Shown here piece by piece: positions 14,482-21,923 of a stretch of 28,871 nucleotides of DNA (the stretch's first letter is position 1; every line of letters starts with the position of its first letter). The notes under the pieces are model-generated. The model was given only the letters and a program-made list of their open reading frames with translations. It was not told the DNA's origin and did not search any database. The position numbers were made by a program, and so were the translations under genes. The stretch covers positions 1 to 28,871 of the IMG/VR virus record IMGVR_UViG_3300049216_000630. One strand, 5' to 3'. This DNA is from a virus.

Positions 14482-15231
14482 ATGTCGGCCTATCCCCCTC
14501 AGGCTTACCATTCTAATCTAACGCCCCAAGACTATAATGAAGATGCGTTAAAATACGTGAGCGAAAATGTGACATCGATCAACGAGACCGCTAACCGCCT
14601 CGGAGTATCGCCTGAGGCTGTAGCTGGGAGCATGGCGCGGGAGATTTCACGAGCAGATGGCGCAGCCCCGTATAGTGGAATAGGTCACAGTCTTGCTGTT
14701 TGGAAAGCCCTGAATTTTACTTCCCAACAAGAATTTGCCCGAAATTACGCAGGAGACCTTAAACAAATCAATAAAGATAAAGGTGCATTTGATGGGGATA
14801 TAGGTTTCATAAAAAGAGTTTTGCATCCAACGCTTTCCGACATCGGACTTGGCGCGATTAAAGTATTAACCGCATTTCAGATCATCAAACAATATCAAGA
14901 TACTCCGCAAGGCAAAGCCCTTGGTTTGGATGAGTGTAAACTGACCGATTTGAAGACCATCGTTAATAATCTGAATGATCGTAGTCACTCACTCAGCATT
15001 AAGATTGCCGGGCTTGTCGTCTTGAATGGCCAAAAGTTTTTCGGCGACGAATCCATCGATGGCATTCCTTGGCCAAAGCTTACGAAGGAACAGCAGGATA
15101 CGGCGCTGACCGCTTACTATACGACTGGCGAGCACGCAATTAGCGTGGATATGGAGCAAAATGAATTTCGTCCTTATACGCCGGGACCGGAAAGGTGGCC
15201 AGGTTGGGCCGTGGATTTTGTTTGGTCATAA
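14482..15231 (+). CDS. Effector-like cytosolic protein, possibly lysozyme-like (cassette copy 2)
   Basis: A 249-residue protein with GAGG at 14471-14474, seven bases before the ATG, and no signal peptide. Residues 41-60 read 'GVSPEAVAGSMAREISRADG', resembling the helix of lytic transglycosylases and lysozymes that carries the catalytic Glu ('G(V/I)xPxLxAAIxxxES'); Glu54 would be that residue. 'HPTLSDIGLGAIKVLTAFQI' at 115-134 could be the matching substrate-groove segment ('D.G.G...'). A later part, 'YYTTGEHAISVDM' and on, is unrecognised. The muramidase reading is a hypothesis from short motifs. The start of this protein is duplicated in the stub at 13850. The gene is AT-rich and foreign-looking. 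Confidence 0.55.
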   Translation: MSAYPPQAYHSNLTPQDYNEDALKYVSENVTSINETANRLGVSPEAVAGSMAREISRADGAAPYSGIGHSLAVWKALNFTSQQEFARNYAGDLKQINKDKGAFDGDIGFIKRVLHPTLSDIGLGAIKVLTAFQIIKQYQDTPQGKALGLDECKLTDLKTIVNNLNDRSHSLSIKIAGLVVLNGQKFFGDESIDGIPWPKLTKEQQDTALTAYYTTGEHAISVDMEQNEFRPYTPGPERWPGWAVDFVWS

Positions 15232-15922
15232 TTATTCAAACCTGAATGCGATATTGACGAAAGGCAGATCGTTTCGGCTTTCGGTTGCCCCGGTGCCGCG
15301 GCCAAAGCCGCAGCAACAGGCGTCATCCAAGTACATGAAACATGCCGAAGCTGGAGATATTCTTGCTCCGGTGGGAAGAATTTTAGATGCGTTGCCGGCG
15401 GACCGTCACTCTGTTGTTCATACAATGGCGAACGCCACAAATGCGCCGGCCACAAAATATATTGCCAGACCCGGAGGGCTGCCGCATGCGTTAGCGCAAG
15501 GCGCAAATTATGCCTTTCATTCTGCGGTGACGCAGCGCGGCAGCAAACATGTGGCAGTTGCGCAAGGGCGGCCGAGTGATTTGAATCCCGAGTTTATCCG
15601 GGCACAAAAAAATGTATTGCCGGCGCTGTACATGTCACTAACAAGCCAGCGCGAGGTGCTACCTTCGATAGCGCCCGCGGCCGGTCGGCCAGGGGTCATG
15701 TCAACGCAACAATTAACGCGCCATCATTCAATGGCGATTTCGTCAAGTGATTGCCAGGATTCAATAGCAGCGCATTCTATGGCAAAAAAAATCGGCAAGC
15801 AAAATTTGCGCTTGGCAATGAGTGATTTGCTGAACGCTCAGGCGCGTTTGCCGCCTTCGGGGCCGACCGCGTTTGATCCGCGGCTGACGCCGGCCTGGGC
15901 GGGGCTGAAACTGCCGCAATAG
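15161..15922 (+). CDS. Unrecognised protein, possible C-terminal remnant of a tape measure protein
   Basis: A 253-residue ORF that overlaps the end of the 14482 gene by 71 bases in another frame. GGAG at 15153-15156 lies four bases before ATG 15161; TTG 15254 is an alternative. It is Ala-, Pro-, Gln- and Ser-rich and low in structure-forming segments ('PVPRPKPQQQASSKYMKHAE'). The end, 'ARLPPSGPTAFDPRLTPAWA' followed by 'GLKLPQ', resembles tape measure C-termini in related prophages as I recall them. A gpU-like gene follows, which is the usual neighbour of a tape measure. Base composition returns toward phage-like GC from about 15280. A remnant joined to the inserted block is likely but not proven. 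Confidence 0.45.
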   Translation: MNFVLIRRDRKGGQVGPWILFGHNYSNLNAILTKGRSFRLSVAPVPRPKPQQQASSKYMKHAEAGDILAPVGRILDALPADRHSVVHTMANATNAPATKYIARPGGLPHALAQGANYAFHSAVTQRGSKHVAVAQGRPSDLNPEFIRAQKNVLPALYMSLTSQREVLPSIAPAAGRPGVMSTQQLTRHHSMAISSSDCQDSIAAHSMAKKIGKQNLRLAMSDLLNAQARLPPSGPTAFDPRLTPAWAGLKLPQ

Positions 15923-16079
15923 AGGGTGTGCGGCGACGCCTGAAGCGATTGCGTGAGTGGTGGCGCAAGCGGATCACCGATCTGGCAGTCTGAGTTTTTG
16001 CCCAACCGAACGAAGCACCACTGTTCCCGGGCTGACAGGCGAGTGGGCGGAGAAAAAATACCGCAATAAGTGAGGCTGC

Positions 16080-16772
16080 ATGAGCATGATTTATGTGACC
16101 CTGGGGGATGTGACCTTCCAGGATTTCGAGGTGCCTGAGCGGATACGCTTTGGCGGCGAGCAGCGTACCGCCGTGCATGAATTGATCGGCGGTGGCCGGG
16201 TGGTGGATGTGCTGGGCGGGCAGCCGGCGGAGATTGGCTTTCACGGAATTTTCTCCGGTACTGATGCGGCAGCGCGTGCGCAATCACTTGATTCTGCCCG
16301 TGCCGCTGGGGCTGTTCTTGCGCTTGGCTGGGATGGGTTTTTTTACCATGTGGTGATTGCGGACTTTGAGGCGGCTTATGAAAAGCCGTTCTGGATTCCA
16401 TTTCGTATCACCTGCCTTGCGGTCTCTGATAGTGCAATCGCGGCGGCGGCGATTGTCATTCCGGTGGGCAGCCTGATCAGCTCTGATCTGGCGGTGGTGG
16501 CGCAATGGGCTGGTGCTGCGGGGCTTTGCACGCAGAATTTTAATGCCGCGAATGCTGTGGCGGCACAGGCTGGGTGCGATATGGCTGTGAATGTGGCAGG
16601 TGCAAACTTAATCCGAAATATGGACATCGTTAATAATCCGACGACGCCGGATGCCGCGGTTACAGCACTTGCCGGGGTGAGCCAGAATAGCGGAAGGCTG
16701 GCGGCGGCTTGCTATGCCGGCGGATATCTGGCGCGGGCGGTTCAGAACATCGGGCTGGGAGATCTGGCATGA
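16080..16772 (+). CDS. gpU-like tail/baseplate protein
   Basis: A 230-residue protein. The first 120 residues resemble P2 gpU/T4 gp53-type tail proteins. They have 'ERIRFGGEQRTAVHELIGGG' and 'VDVLGGQPAEIGFHGIFSG', then a helix and a strand pair 'FWIPFRITCLAV'. P2 gpU likewise has 'rigk..a.qflG.g.....l.G...pe..gg'. The C-terminal half is Ala/Gly/Asn-rich and helical, a family-specific extension. It would join the tube end to the baseplate hub. The ATG overlaps the end of its leader at 'GAGGCTGC' and the stop overlaps the LysM gene in an ATGA. It resumes the phage operon after the cargo block. Confidence 0.65.
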   Translation: MSMIYVTLGDVTFQDFEVPERIRFGGEQRTAVHELIGGGRVVDVLGGQPAEIGFHGIFSGTDAAARAQSLDSARAAGAVLALGWDGFFYHVVIADFEAAYEKPFWIPFRITCLAVSDSAIAAAAIVIPVGSLISSDLAVVAQWAGAAGLCTQNFNAANAVAAQAGCDMAVNVAGANLIRNMDIVNNPTTPDAAVTALAGVSQNSGRLAAACYAGGYLARAVQNIGLGDLA

Positions 16773-16948
16773 CGATCACCGTGATTGGCGGCAATTTGTT
16801 CAAGCTGGCAGCGCAGTATTTGAATGACGCGACGCAATGGGTGCGGATTGCACAGGCGAATGGGTTGTCTGATCCGGTGTTGAGCGGGATGGTGGTGTTG
16901 AAGATTCCGCCGGTTGACCCGACGGCAGGGGGCGGGATTGCCGGTTGA
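16769..16948 (+). CDS. LysM-like tail protein X
   Basis: A 59-residue protein with the LysM-type core of phage tail protein gpX: 'GGNLFKLAAQYLNDATQWVR' followed by 'IAQANGLSDPVLSGMVVLKI' and 'PP'. The pattern of Leu-Ala-Tyr, 'W..IA..N', then a 'D....G..L.IP' strand is diagnostic. In baseplates this small domain sits between hub and tube and stabilises the junction. The start codon overlaps the gpU-like stop by four bases. It lies next to the hub gene, which begins before its own stop. The short length is normal for gpX. Confidence 0.85.
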   Translation: MTITVIGGNLFKLAAQYLNDATQWVRIAQANGLSDPVLSGMVVLKIPPVDPTAGGGIAG

Positions 16949-17918
16949 GCTGCCGACGCTGCAGATCACGGTCGGGGATATGCCGGTGCGCGGCGCTGTC
17001 TCGGTCCGGATTGAGCAGGCGGCGTTCTTCAGGGCCGGCCGCTTTGCGGTGAGCCTGGCCATGGGTGCGCCCCCACTTTGGGGTATTGCTGATTACGCGC
17101 GATTGAGTTTGCAAACGCTGACGATCTCGGTCGCGACCTCTGGATTTGGGTTTCTCACACTGATCACCGGCCAGATTGATAATGTGGTGATTGATTGCGC
17201 AGCGCAGCGCGCGACGCTGAGCGGGCGGGATTTATCGGCACGTCTGATCGATACTGAAACGGCCGAAAGCTTTCTCAACCAGACCGCGAGCGATGTGGCC
17301 ATCACCATTGCCGGCCGGCATGGATTGGTTGCGGATGTGGTGCCGACGACGGCGGTGATTGGGCAGTATTATGAGCTGGACCATGCACGCAGTGCCCTGA
17401 TCACGCATTCGCGGATCGGCAATGAATGGGACTTGCTGGTTTGGCTGGCGCAGGCGGAGAATTATTTTGTCTCGGTGAGCGGGATCAATTTGTATTTTGG
17501 GCCGATGCCGGTGATATCGCCTGTGGCGATTGATGTCGGTGATTGCTTGGATGTCTCGATCGATATCGCATTGGCGTTGCCCAATTGCGCGGCGGTGAAA
17601 TCATGGAATAGCCGGGATAAAATGGCGGTCACTCAGGTGGCCGGCACTGGTTCGAGTGTGACGACATTGGTCAAACCCAATCTGAGCAGTGCGCAGGCGC
17701 TTGATCTGGCGACGAGCCATCTGGCGGCATTGGCGCAGCATGTGACGATTTTGGACTTGAAACTTCCGGGCGAATTAAACCTTGCACCGGGCGGGATGAT
17801 TTATCTTACCGGGACCGGATCGGCACTCGACCAGGTCTACGTGATCGAGGAGATCGTTCGTGAGATCGATGTTTCGCACGGATTTGTCGAAACAATTCGC
17901 GGTTATGCGGCGAGCTGA
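16938..17918 (+). CDS. Baseplate hub protein, gpD-like (late control D family)
   Basis: About 326 residues from TTG 16938, which gives 'MPVELPTLQITVGDMPVRGA'. An upstream TTG (16914) and an internal ATG (16980) are alternatives. The 16938 start keeps the family's N-terminal strand. 'GFLTLITGQIDNVVIDCAAQ', 'ATLSGRDLSARLIDTET' and 'HSRIGNEWDLLVWLAQAENY' match the gpD pattern in which a shell domain is followed by 'GRD....L.D' and a ring helix. gpD trimers form the hub below the tube and carry the spike. It follows the LysM gene with an 11-base overlap and precedes the spike gene, the usual order. Confidence 0.85.
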   Translation: MPVELPTLQITVGDMPVRGAVSVRIEQAAFFRAGRFAVSLAMGAPPLWGIADYARLSLQTLTISVATSGFGFLTLITGQIDNVVIDCAAQRATLSGRDLSARLIDTETAESFLNQTASDVAITIAGRHGLVADVVPTTAVIGQYYELDHARSALITHSRIGNEWDLLVWLAQAENYFVSVSGINLYFGPMPVISPVAIDVGDCLDVSIDIALALPNCAAVKSWNSRDKMAVTQVAGTGSSVTTLVKPNLSSAQALDLATSHLAALAQHVTILDLKLPGELNLAPGGMIYLTGTGSALDQVYVIEEIVREIDVSHGFVETIRGYAAS

Positions 17919-17930
17919 CGGAGCAAAAGG

Positions 17931-18476
17931 GTGGAGCGATTTTGGAATCTGGTGAAGGCCCGTGCCGGTGGCATGGATGGGCTGGCCGGTGTGGCGCGGT
18001 TTGGCTTGGTCTCTAGTTTCGATCCGAATAATTATGCCGCGCGTGTTTTGATTCAGCCGGAGAATGTTCTCTCCGGCTGGCTGCCGGTCCTTACTGCCTG
18101 GGCGGGTAATGGCTGGGGGTTTGCAACGCCGTTGACGCCGGGTGACCAGGTGCTGGTGATCTCGCAGGAAGCGCAATCCGAGCATGGGGTGATTATCGGC
18201 TCGGTCTGGTCGGCGGTTGATAAGCCGGTTCCGGCGCCAAGTGGCGAGCTATGGTTACAGCATCAATCTGGCAGTTTTGTGAAATTGCATAATGACGGGA
18301 CGATTGCGATGCAGGCGAGCCAGGTGACGATTACCGGGAATTTGATTGTGAGCGGTGATATTTCCGATCAGAACGCCAGCCACGGGACGGTGGCAAATCT
18401 CCGGAACGCGCATGATACGCATACCCATGCTGATCCGCAGGGCGGCACTACCGGAACAGCCTCGGTGATTGTGTGA
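17931..18476 (+). CDS. Baseplate spike protein, gpV-like
   Basis: A 181-residue protein from GTG 17931, with GGAG at 17920-17923. An OB-fold-like N-terminal domain ('ARFGLVSSFDPNNYAARVLI', 'GWGFATPLTPGDQVLVIS', 'GVIIGSVWS') is followed by beta-helix-type strands: 'GSFVKLHNDGTIAMQASQVT' leads into 'ITGNLIVSGDI'. Residues 161-172, 'HDTHTHADPQGG', hold a His-x-His of the type that binds an iron ion at the tip of P2 gpV. It is the membrane-piercing spike of the contractile tail. The stop overlaps the gpW start. Confidence 0.88.
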   Translation: MERFWNLVKARAGGMDGLAGVARFGLVSSFDPNNYAARVLIQPENVLSGWLPVLTAWAGNGWGFATPLTPGDQVLVISQEAQSEHGVIIGSVWSAVDKPVPAPSGELWLQHQSGSFVKLHNDGTIAMQASQVTITGNLIVSGDISDQNASHGTVANLRNAHDTHTHADPQGGTTGTASVIV

Positions 18477-18838
18477 TGGCTGATCTTGCTTTGGTGTTTG
18501 GTGGTGATCTCTCGGCTGGGCCGACCGGAGATGTGCTGCTCGCTGATGGTACGGGGTTGACGCAGCAGCGTGTATTGCGGCGGTTGCTAACGAATGCTGG
18601 CCATTATATCTGGCAACTTCGCTATGGCGCGGGGCTGGCACAATTTGTCGGCAGGCCCGGTGCGCCTGCGGTGATTGCGGGTGTTGTGCGAACGCAAATG
18701 CTGCTGGAGGCGGCGATTGCGGCGACCCCAGCGCCCGCGGTGAGTGCCCGTTCAGCGGTGGATGGCAGTGTGAACCTGACTGTTCAGTACGCTGACGCGC
18801 AAGGCGGCGGGACGGATATTTTAAGCTTTTCCGTATAG
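18476..18838 (+). CDS. Baseplate wedge protein, gpW/gp25-like
   Basis: A 120-residue protein starting at ATG 18476, inside the TGA of the spike gene. 'DLALVFGGDLSAGPTGDVLL' and 'GLTQQRVLRRLLTNAGHYIW' are the standard features of gpW/gp25 wedges, in which a strand pair leads into a helix with 'RR.LLT..G'. The following 'GAGLAQFVG' and the end 'VQYADAQGGGTDILSFSV' complete the fold. These proteins are shared by contractile phages, type VI secretion and other contractile injection systems and seed sheath polymerisation. The neighbours gpV and gpJ support the call. Confidence 0.85.
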   Translation: MADLALVFGGDLSAGPTGDVLLADGTGLTQQRVLRRLLTNAGHYIWQLRYGAGLAQFVGRPGAPAVIAGVVRTQMLLEAAIAATPAPAVSARSAVDGSVNLTVQYADAQGGGTDILSFSV

Positions 18839-18846
18839 GAATTTTC

Positions 18847-19971
18847 ATGCAGCTCTCATTGCAGAATTTTACCACGCTGGTTGAAGGCATGGCGGCCTCG
18901 GTGCAGGGGGCAGCCGTTGCGCTGCTGGATCTGACAGTCGGCTCGGTATTGCGGGCGATCCTTGAAGCAAATGCATCGGTGGCTTTGTGGCTGCAATGGT
19001 TGATTGTGCAGGTGCTGGCGACCACGCGGCTGGCGACAAGCACGGGAGCGGATTGCGATAGTTTCGGCGCGGATTTTGGCTTTACCCGTTTGCCCGCAGT
19101 GGCGGCGACAGGGCAGGTGACATTCGCGCGGTTCACGCCGAGTATTGCGGCGTTCATTCCGGTTGGCACGGTTGTGTCAGTGCCTGGTGGCAGCGCAAGT
19201 TTTCTCGTGGTGGCAGATCCGGCAAATGCCGCTTATAATGTTGCAAGCTCCGGATTCACATTGGCGGCAGGTGTGGCGAGCCTGAACGTGACGGTGGCGG
19301 CGCGCAGTGGTGGAACGGCGGCGAATGTTCAATCAGGCGCGATCTCGGTGATCGGCACCGCGCTGCCTGGCATTGATACCGTAACGAATGCCGCGGCGTT
19401 CACCGGCGGGATTGACCCGGAAAGCGATGCGGCGTTTCGCGCCCGGTTCGGCAATTATCTGGGGAGTCTTTCGAAGGCGACGGATACTGCCATCGGTGCG
19501 GCGATTGCCGCCATTCAGCAGGGTCTGAGTTTCACGATTTCGGAAAATATCAATCAGGCCGGTGCGGTGCAGGCTGGGCATTTTGTCGTCACGGTGGATG
19601 ATGGTTCTGGCGCGCCACCGGCGGGTTTACTGAGCAGCGTGCAGGCAGCGGTGAATGCCGTGCGCCCGGTGGGATCGAGCTTTGCAGTGCAGGGGCCAGC
19701 GGTGAGTTTGGCAAATATCTCGCTTACCCTCACCACTGCGAGTGGCACGTCCCACCCGGTGGCGGTGGCGGCTGTGGCGTCGGCCATCGAAACCTATATT
19801 GCGGGGCTGGGGATTGGGCATAATCTGAATTATACCCGGCTGGCGCAGGAAGCTTATGCGGCCTCGGCCGATGTAGTGAATGTCTCGAATATTCTGCTGA
19901 ATGGCGCGGTGTCTGATCTGGTGCCGCCGCTCTTCGGCGTGATCCGCGCCGGCACCGTGACGGTGGGCTGA
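18847..19971 (+). CDS. Baseplate wedge protein, gpJ-like
   Basis: A 374-residue Baseplate_J family protein. It opens 'LQNFTTLVEGMAASVQGAAV' and has 'GTVVSVPGGSASFLVV' strands. It carries the family landmark at about residues 187-201, 'GGIDPESDAAFRARF', and a downstream domain 'GHFVVTVDDGSGAPPAGLLS'. The last 70 residues contain 'ETYIAGLGIGHNLNYTRLAQ', the usual C-terminal strand-helix arrangement. gpJ forms the wedge arms around the hub. AGGA at 18837-18840 is the ribosome site. The gene lies two bases ahead of the gpI gene. Confidence 0.9.
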   Translation: MQLSLQNFTTLVEGMAASVQGAAVALLDLTVGSVLRAILEANASVALWLQWLIVQVLATTRLATSTGADCDSFGADFGFTRLPAVAATGQVTFARFTPSIAAFIPVGTVVSVPGGSASFLVVADPANAAYNVASSGFTLAAGVASLNVTVAARSGGTAANVQSGAISVIGTALPGIDTVTNAAAFTGGIDPESDAAFRARFGNYLGSLSKATDTAIGAAIAAIQQGLSFTISENINQAGAVQAGHFVVTVDDGSGAPPAGLLSSVQAAVNAVRPVGSSFAVQGPAVSLANISLTLTTASGTSHPVAVAAVASAIETYIAGLGIGHNLNYTRLAQEAYAASADVVNVSNILLNGAVSDLVPPLFGVIRAGTVTVG

Positions 19972-19973
19972 CC

Positions 19974-20633
19974 ATGATTGGCGATACCAATGACATGCTA
20001 AGCCGCATCAAGGCGATGCTGCCCGGACGCTGGTTTGGCGATGCCACGCCGGTGCTTGATGCGCTGTTGAGCGGACCCGCGGCGGCGTGGAGCGGGCTTT
20101 ACGCGCTTCTTGGATTCGTAAAGCTGCAATCGCGCCTTGCCACTGCCACGGGCGTGTTTCTGGATATTGCCGCGGCGGATTATTTCGGTGCCAATCTGCC
20201 ACGCCGTAATGCCGAGACGGATGCGGTGTTCAGCCAGCGCCTGCGTGCGAACCTGATCGCGCCGCGGGCGACGCGCGCCGCGCTGACACTGGCGTTGCTG
20301 AATGAGACGGGCCGCGCGCCGGTGATTTTCGAGCCGCTGAACGTAAGCGATACGGGTGGGTATAATTCGGGGTATCTGGGTTACGGTGTTGCCGGTGGCT
20401 GGGGAAGTTTTTCTCTGCCATTTCAGTTTTTTGTGAAAGCCTATCGCCCGAATGCGAGCCCGGTTGCCAATGCCGGCGGTTATGGGGAAGGTCCTGGTGG
20501 ATATAACAAGGCGCCGATGTTTTATGCGAGCCTCGCGGATGTTTCCGGCCCGGTGACCGATGCCGATATTTACGCGGCCGCGAACGCGGTTCTCCCGGTG
20601 GCGACGACGGCCTGGATGAAGATCTCCAACTAA
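19974..20633 (+). CDS. Baseplate protein, gpI-like
   Basis: A 219-residue protein directly after gpJ. It starts 'DTNDMLSRIKAMLPGRWFGD' and continues 'PVLDALLSGPAAAWSGLYAL', the helical opening of gpI-type proteins that join wedges to tail fibres. It then gives 'FLDIAAADYFGANLPRRNAE' and 'FSQRLRANLIAPRATRAALT', with the typical 'D..F..RL...L' and 'AT...L' spacing. A Gly/Tyr-rich segment in the middle ('GGYNSGYLGYGVAGGWG') probably forms the exposed contact with fibres. The position between gpJ and the first fibre gene supports the role. Confidence 0.75.
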   Translation: MIGDTNDMLSRIKAMLPGRWFGDATPVLDALLSGPAAAWSGLYALLGFVKLQSRLATATGVFLDIAAADYFGANLPRRNAETDAVFSQRLRANLIAPRATRAALTLALLNETGRAPVIFEPLNVSDTGGYNSGYLGYGVAGGWGSFSLPFQFFVKAYRPNASPVANAGGYGEGPGGYNKAPMFYASLADVSGPVTDADIYAAANAVLPVATTAWMKISN

Positions 20634-20654
20634 CGATTGCAATAAGGATCAAGC

Positions 20655-21908
20655 ATGGATCGGAATATTGTCTATCCGGGGAGCATTCCCCTGGATACGG
20701 ATATACTTGGGCTGAACCGGAACGCGATGGTCGGCATTGCGGCGCTGACCGCGGCGGCGCTTGGTAATAATGCGGTGGTTGATGGGCTGGCCTGCACACC
20801 GACAGCGCCTGCCTCTCTCACCGTGAATATCGGTGCTGGGAGTATCACGCAGTTATCGCCGCTCGATCCGAATGGCTATGGCTCGCTCGCGGCGGATCTC
20901 ACGGATCAGATCGTCAAGACCGGAATAAATCTACAGAGCACGAGTTTTACGCTGACAGCGCCGGCAACGTCTGGGCAGTCGATCAATTATCTGATCGAGG
21001 CGGCATTCTCCGAAGCCGATGCGTCTGCCGTTGTGCTGCCTTATGTCAATGCGGCCAATCCCTCGCAGCCTTATTCCGGGCCGAGCAATTCCGGCACCGC
21101 GCAGAACACCCAGCGCACGCAGCGTGTGCAGTTGCAGTTAAAGCCAGGGGCAGCGGCGGCGGCTGGTTCGCAGAGCACGCCGGCGGTGGATAGTGGCTGG
21201 GTGGGGCTGTATGTGATCACGGTGAATTACGGCCAAAGCGCGATCACCGCGGCGAATATCACGGTCGCGGTGGGCGCGCCGTTTCTGAACTACAAATTGC
21301 CAAATCTGCGGCCTGGTTTTGCGGCGATGCAGGTATTTACATCAAATGGCACCTTCACCGTGCCGAATGGCGTGACCTGCGCGCATGTGATCGTGATCGG
21401 TGGTGGTGGCTCTGGCGGGTATCACAGCACCATGCCTGGCGCTGGCGGTGGCGCCGGCGGTTCGGCCGAAGGAATTGCGACCGGGCTGGTGCCAGGTACC
21501 GCAATTGCGGTGACTGTGGGCGCCGGCGGTGCCGCACCTTCAAGCCCTGCCACGGGCAATGCAGGCGGTACGTCGAGCTTTGGAACGATGATGTCGGCAA
21601 CGGGAGGATCTGGAGGTACCGGTGGCACGGTGACGCAGTTTGCCATGGCCGGGGGTGCTGGCGGTACCGGCACTGGCGGGCAGATCAATCGCGGTGGTTC
21701 CTACGGCGCTGATGGGATCGTCGTGGCATGCCGTGGCGGTGATGGCGGTGGGCCTGGCAACGGCCGGGCTTCCAGCGGCGCGCTTGCTGGTATAAGTGCC
21801 ACGGGGTTTGGCGGCGGCGGTGGCGGCGGTGGCACGACGACAACCGGCAGCCCGGTCGGCTCCCCGCCAGGTGCTGGTGCGGCCGGCATCGTCATCGTCA
21901 AATATTGA
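20655..21908 (+). CDS. Tail fibre protein with glycine-rich C-terminal domain
   Basis: A 417-residue protein with AAGGA at 20644-20648. The N-terminal 200 residues are baseplate-binding and beta-rich: 'MDRNIVYPGSIPLDTDILGL', then 'APASLTVNIGAGSITQLSPL'. The C-terminal half is dominated by Gly, Ala and Ser runs ('GGGGSGGYHSTMPGAGGGAG', 'GFGGGGGGGGTTTTG') and ends in 'AAGIVIVKY'. This is the layout of glycine-rich adhesin domains of tail fibres, where glycine runs stack as a polyglycine-helix sandwich and a 'GI(V/I)I(V/I)xY' strand closes the domain. It probably binds a host receptor; variation is expected in the loops between glycine runs. Confidence 0.75.
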   Translation: MDRNIVYPGSIPLDTDILGLNRNAMVGIAALTAAALGNNAVVDGLACTPTAPASLTVNIGAGSITQLSPLDPNGYGSLAADLTDQIVKTGINLQSTSFTLTAPATSGQSINYLIEAAFSEADASAVVLPYVNAANPSQPYSGPSNSGTAQNTQRTQRVQLQLKPGAAAAAGSQSTPAVDSGWVGLYVITVNYGQSAITAANITVAVGAPFLNYKLPNLRPGFAAMQVFTSNGTFTVPNGVTCAHVIVIGGGGSGGYHSTMPGAGGGAGGSAEGIATGLVPGTAIAVTVGAGGAAPSSPATGNAGGTSSFGTMMSATGGSGGTGGTVTQFAMAGGAGGTGTGGQINRGGSYGADGIVVACRGGDGGGPGNGRASSGALAGISATGFGGGGGGGGTTTTGSPVGSPPGAGAAGIVIVKY

Positions 21909-21923
21909 GAGAGGTTACATGTG

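Larger units (their letters stand above)
13416..15231 (+). repeat. Tandem duplication of a membrane protein + effector-like cassette
   Basis: Two units in the same order. Unit 1 is membrane protein 13416-13827 followed by stub 13850-14053. Unit 2 is membrane protein 14055-14456 followed by full-length partner 14482-15231. The relation is visible at protein level in both members; the DNA has diverged, so the duplication is old or the units were acquired separately. The block is strongly AT-rich (17 of 60 bases are G/C at 14761-14820), against 46 of 60 in the neck gene at 8761-8820. That supports a foreign origin. Confidence 0.75.

Noticed and set aside
15939-15953. 15-base identity with 25041-25055 (CCTGAAGCGATTGCG)
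   Set aside because: One match of this length within a window of about 29 kb is near chance expectation, and the flanks do not match.
15928-15993. Mini-ORF starting GTG, 21 very basic residues
   Set aside because: It has only a weak ribosome site and no supporting context. It lies in the 157-base gap before the gpU-like gene, where I see nothing else convincing.
18255-19169. Long leftward ORF (304 codons) opposite spike, gpW and gpJ genes
   Set aside because: It crosses three clear baseplate genes antisense and has low-complexity, non-protein-like composition.
2998-20633. Tailocin, extracellular injection system or gene transfer agent instead of a phage
   Set aside because: Terminase, portal, scaffold and capsid genes are intact, which excludes tailocins and injection systems. 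Known alphaproteobacterial gene transfer agents such as that of Rhodobacter have non-contractile tails. A domesticated particle cannot be excluded given the missing tape measure.
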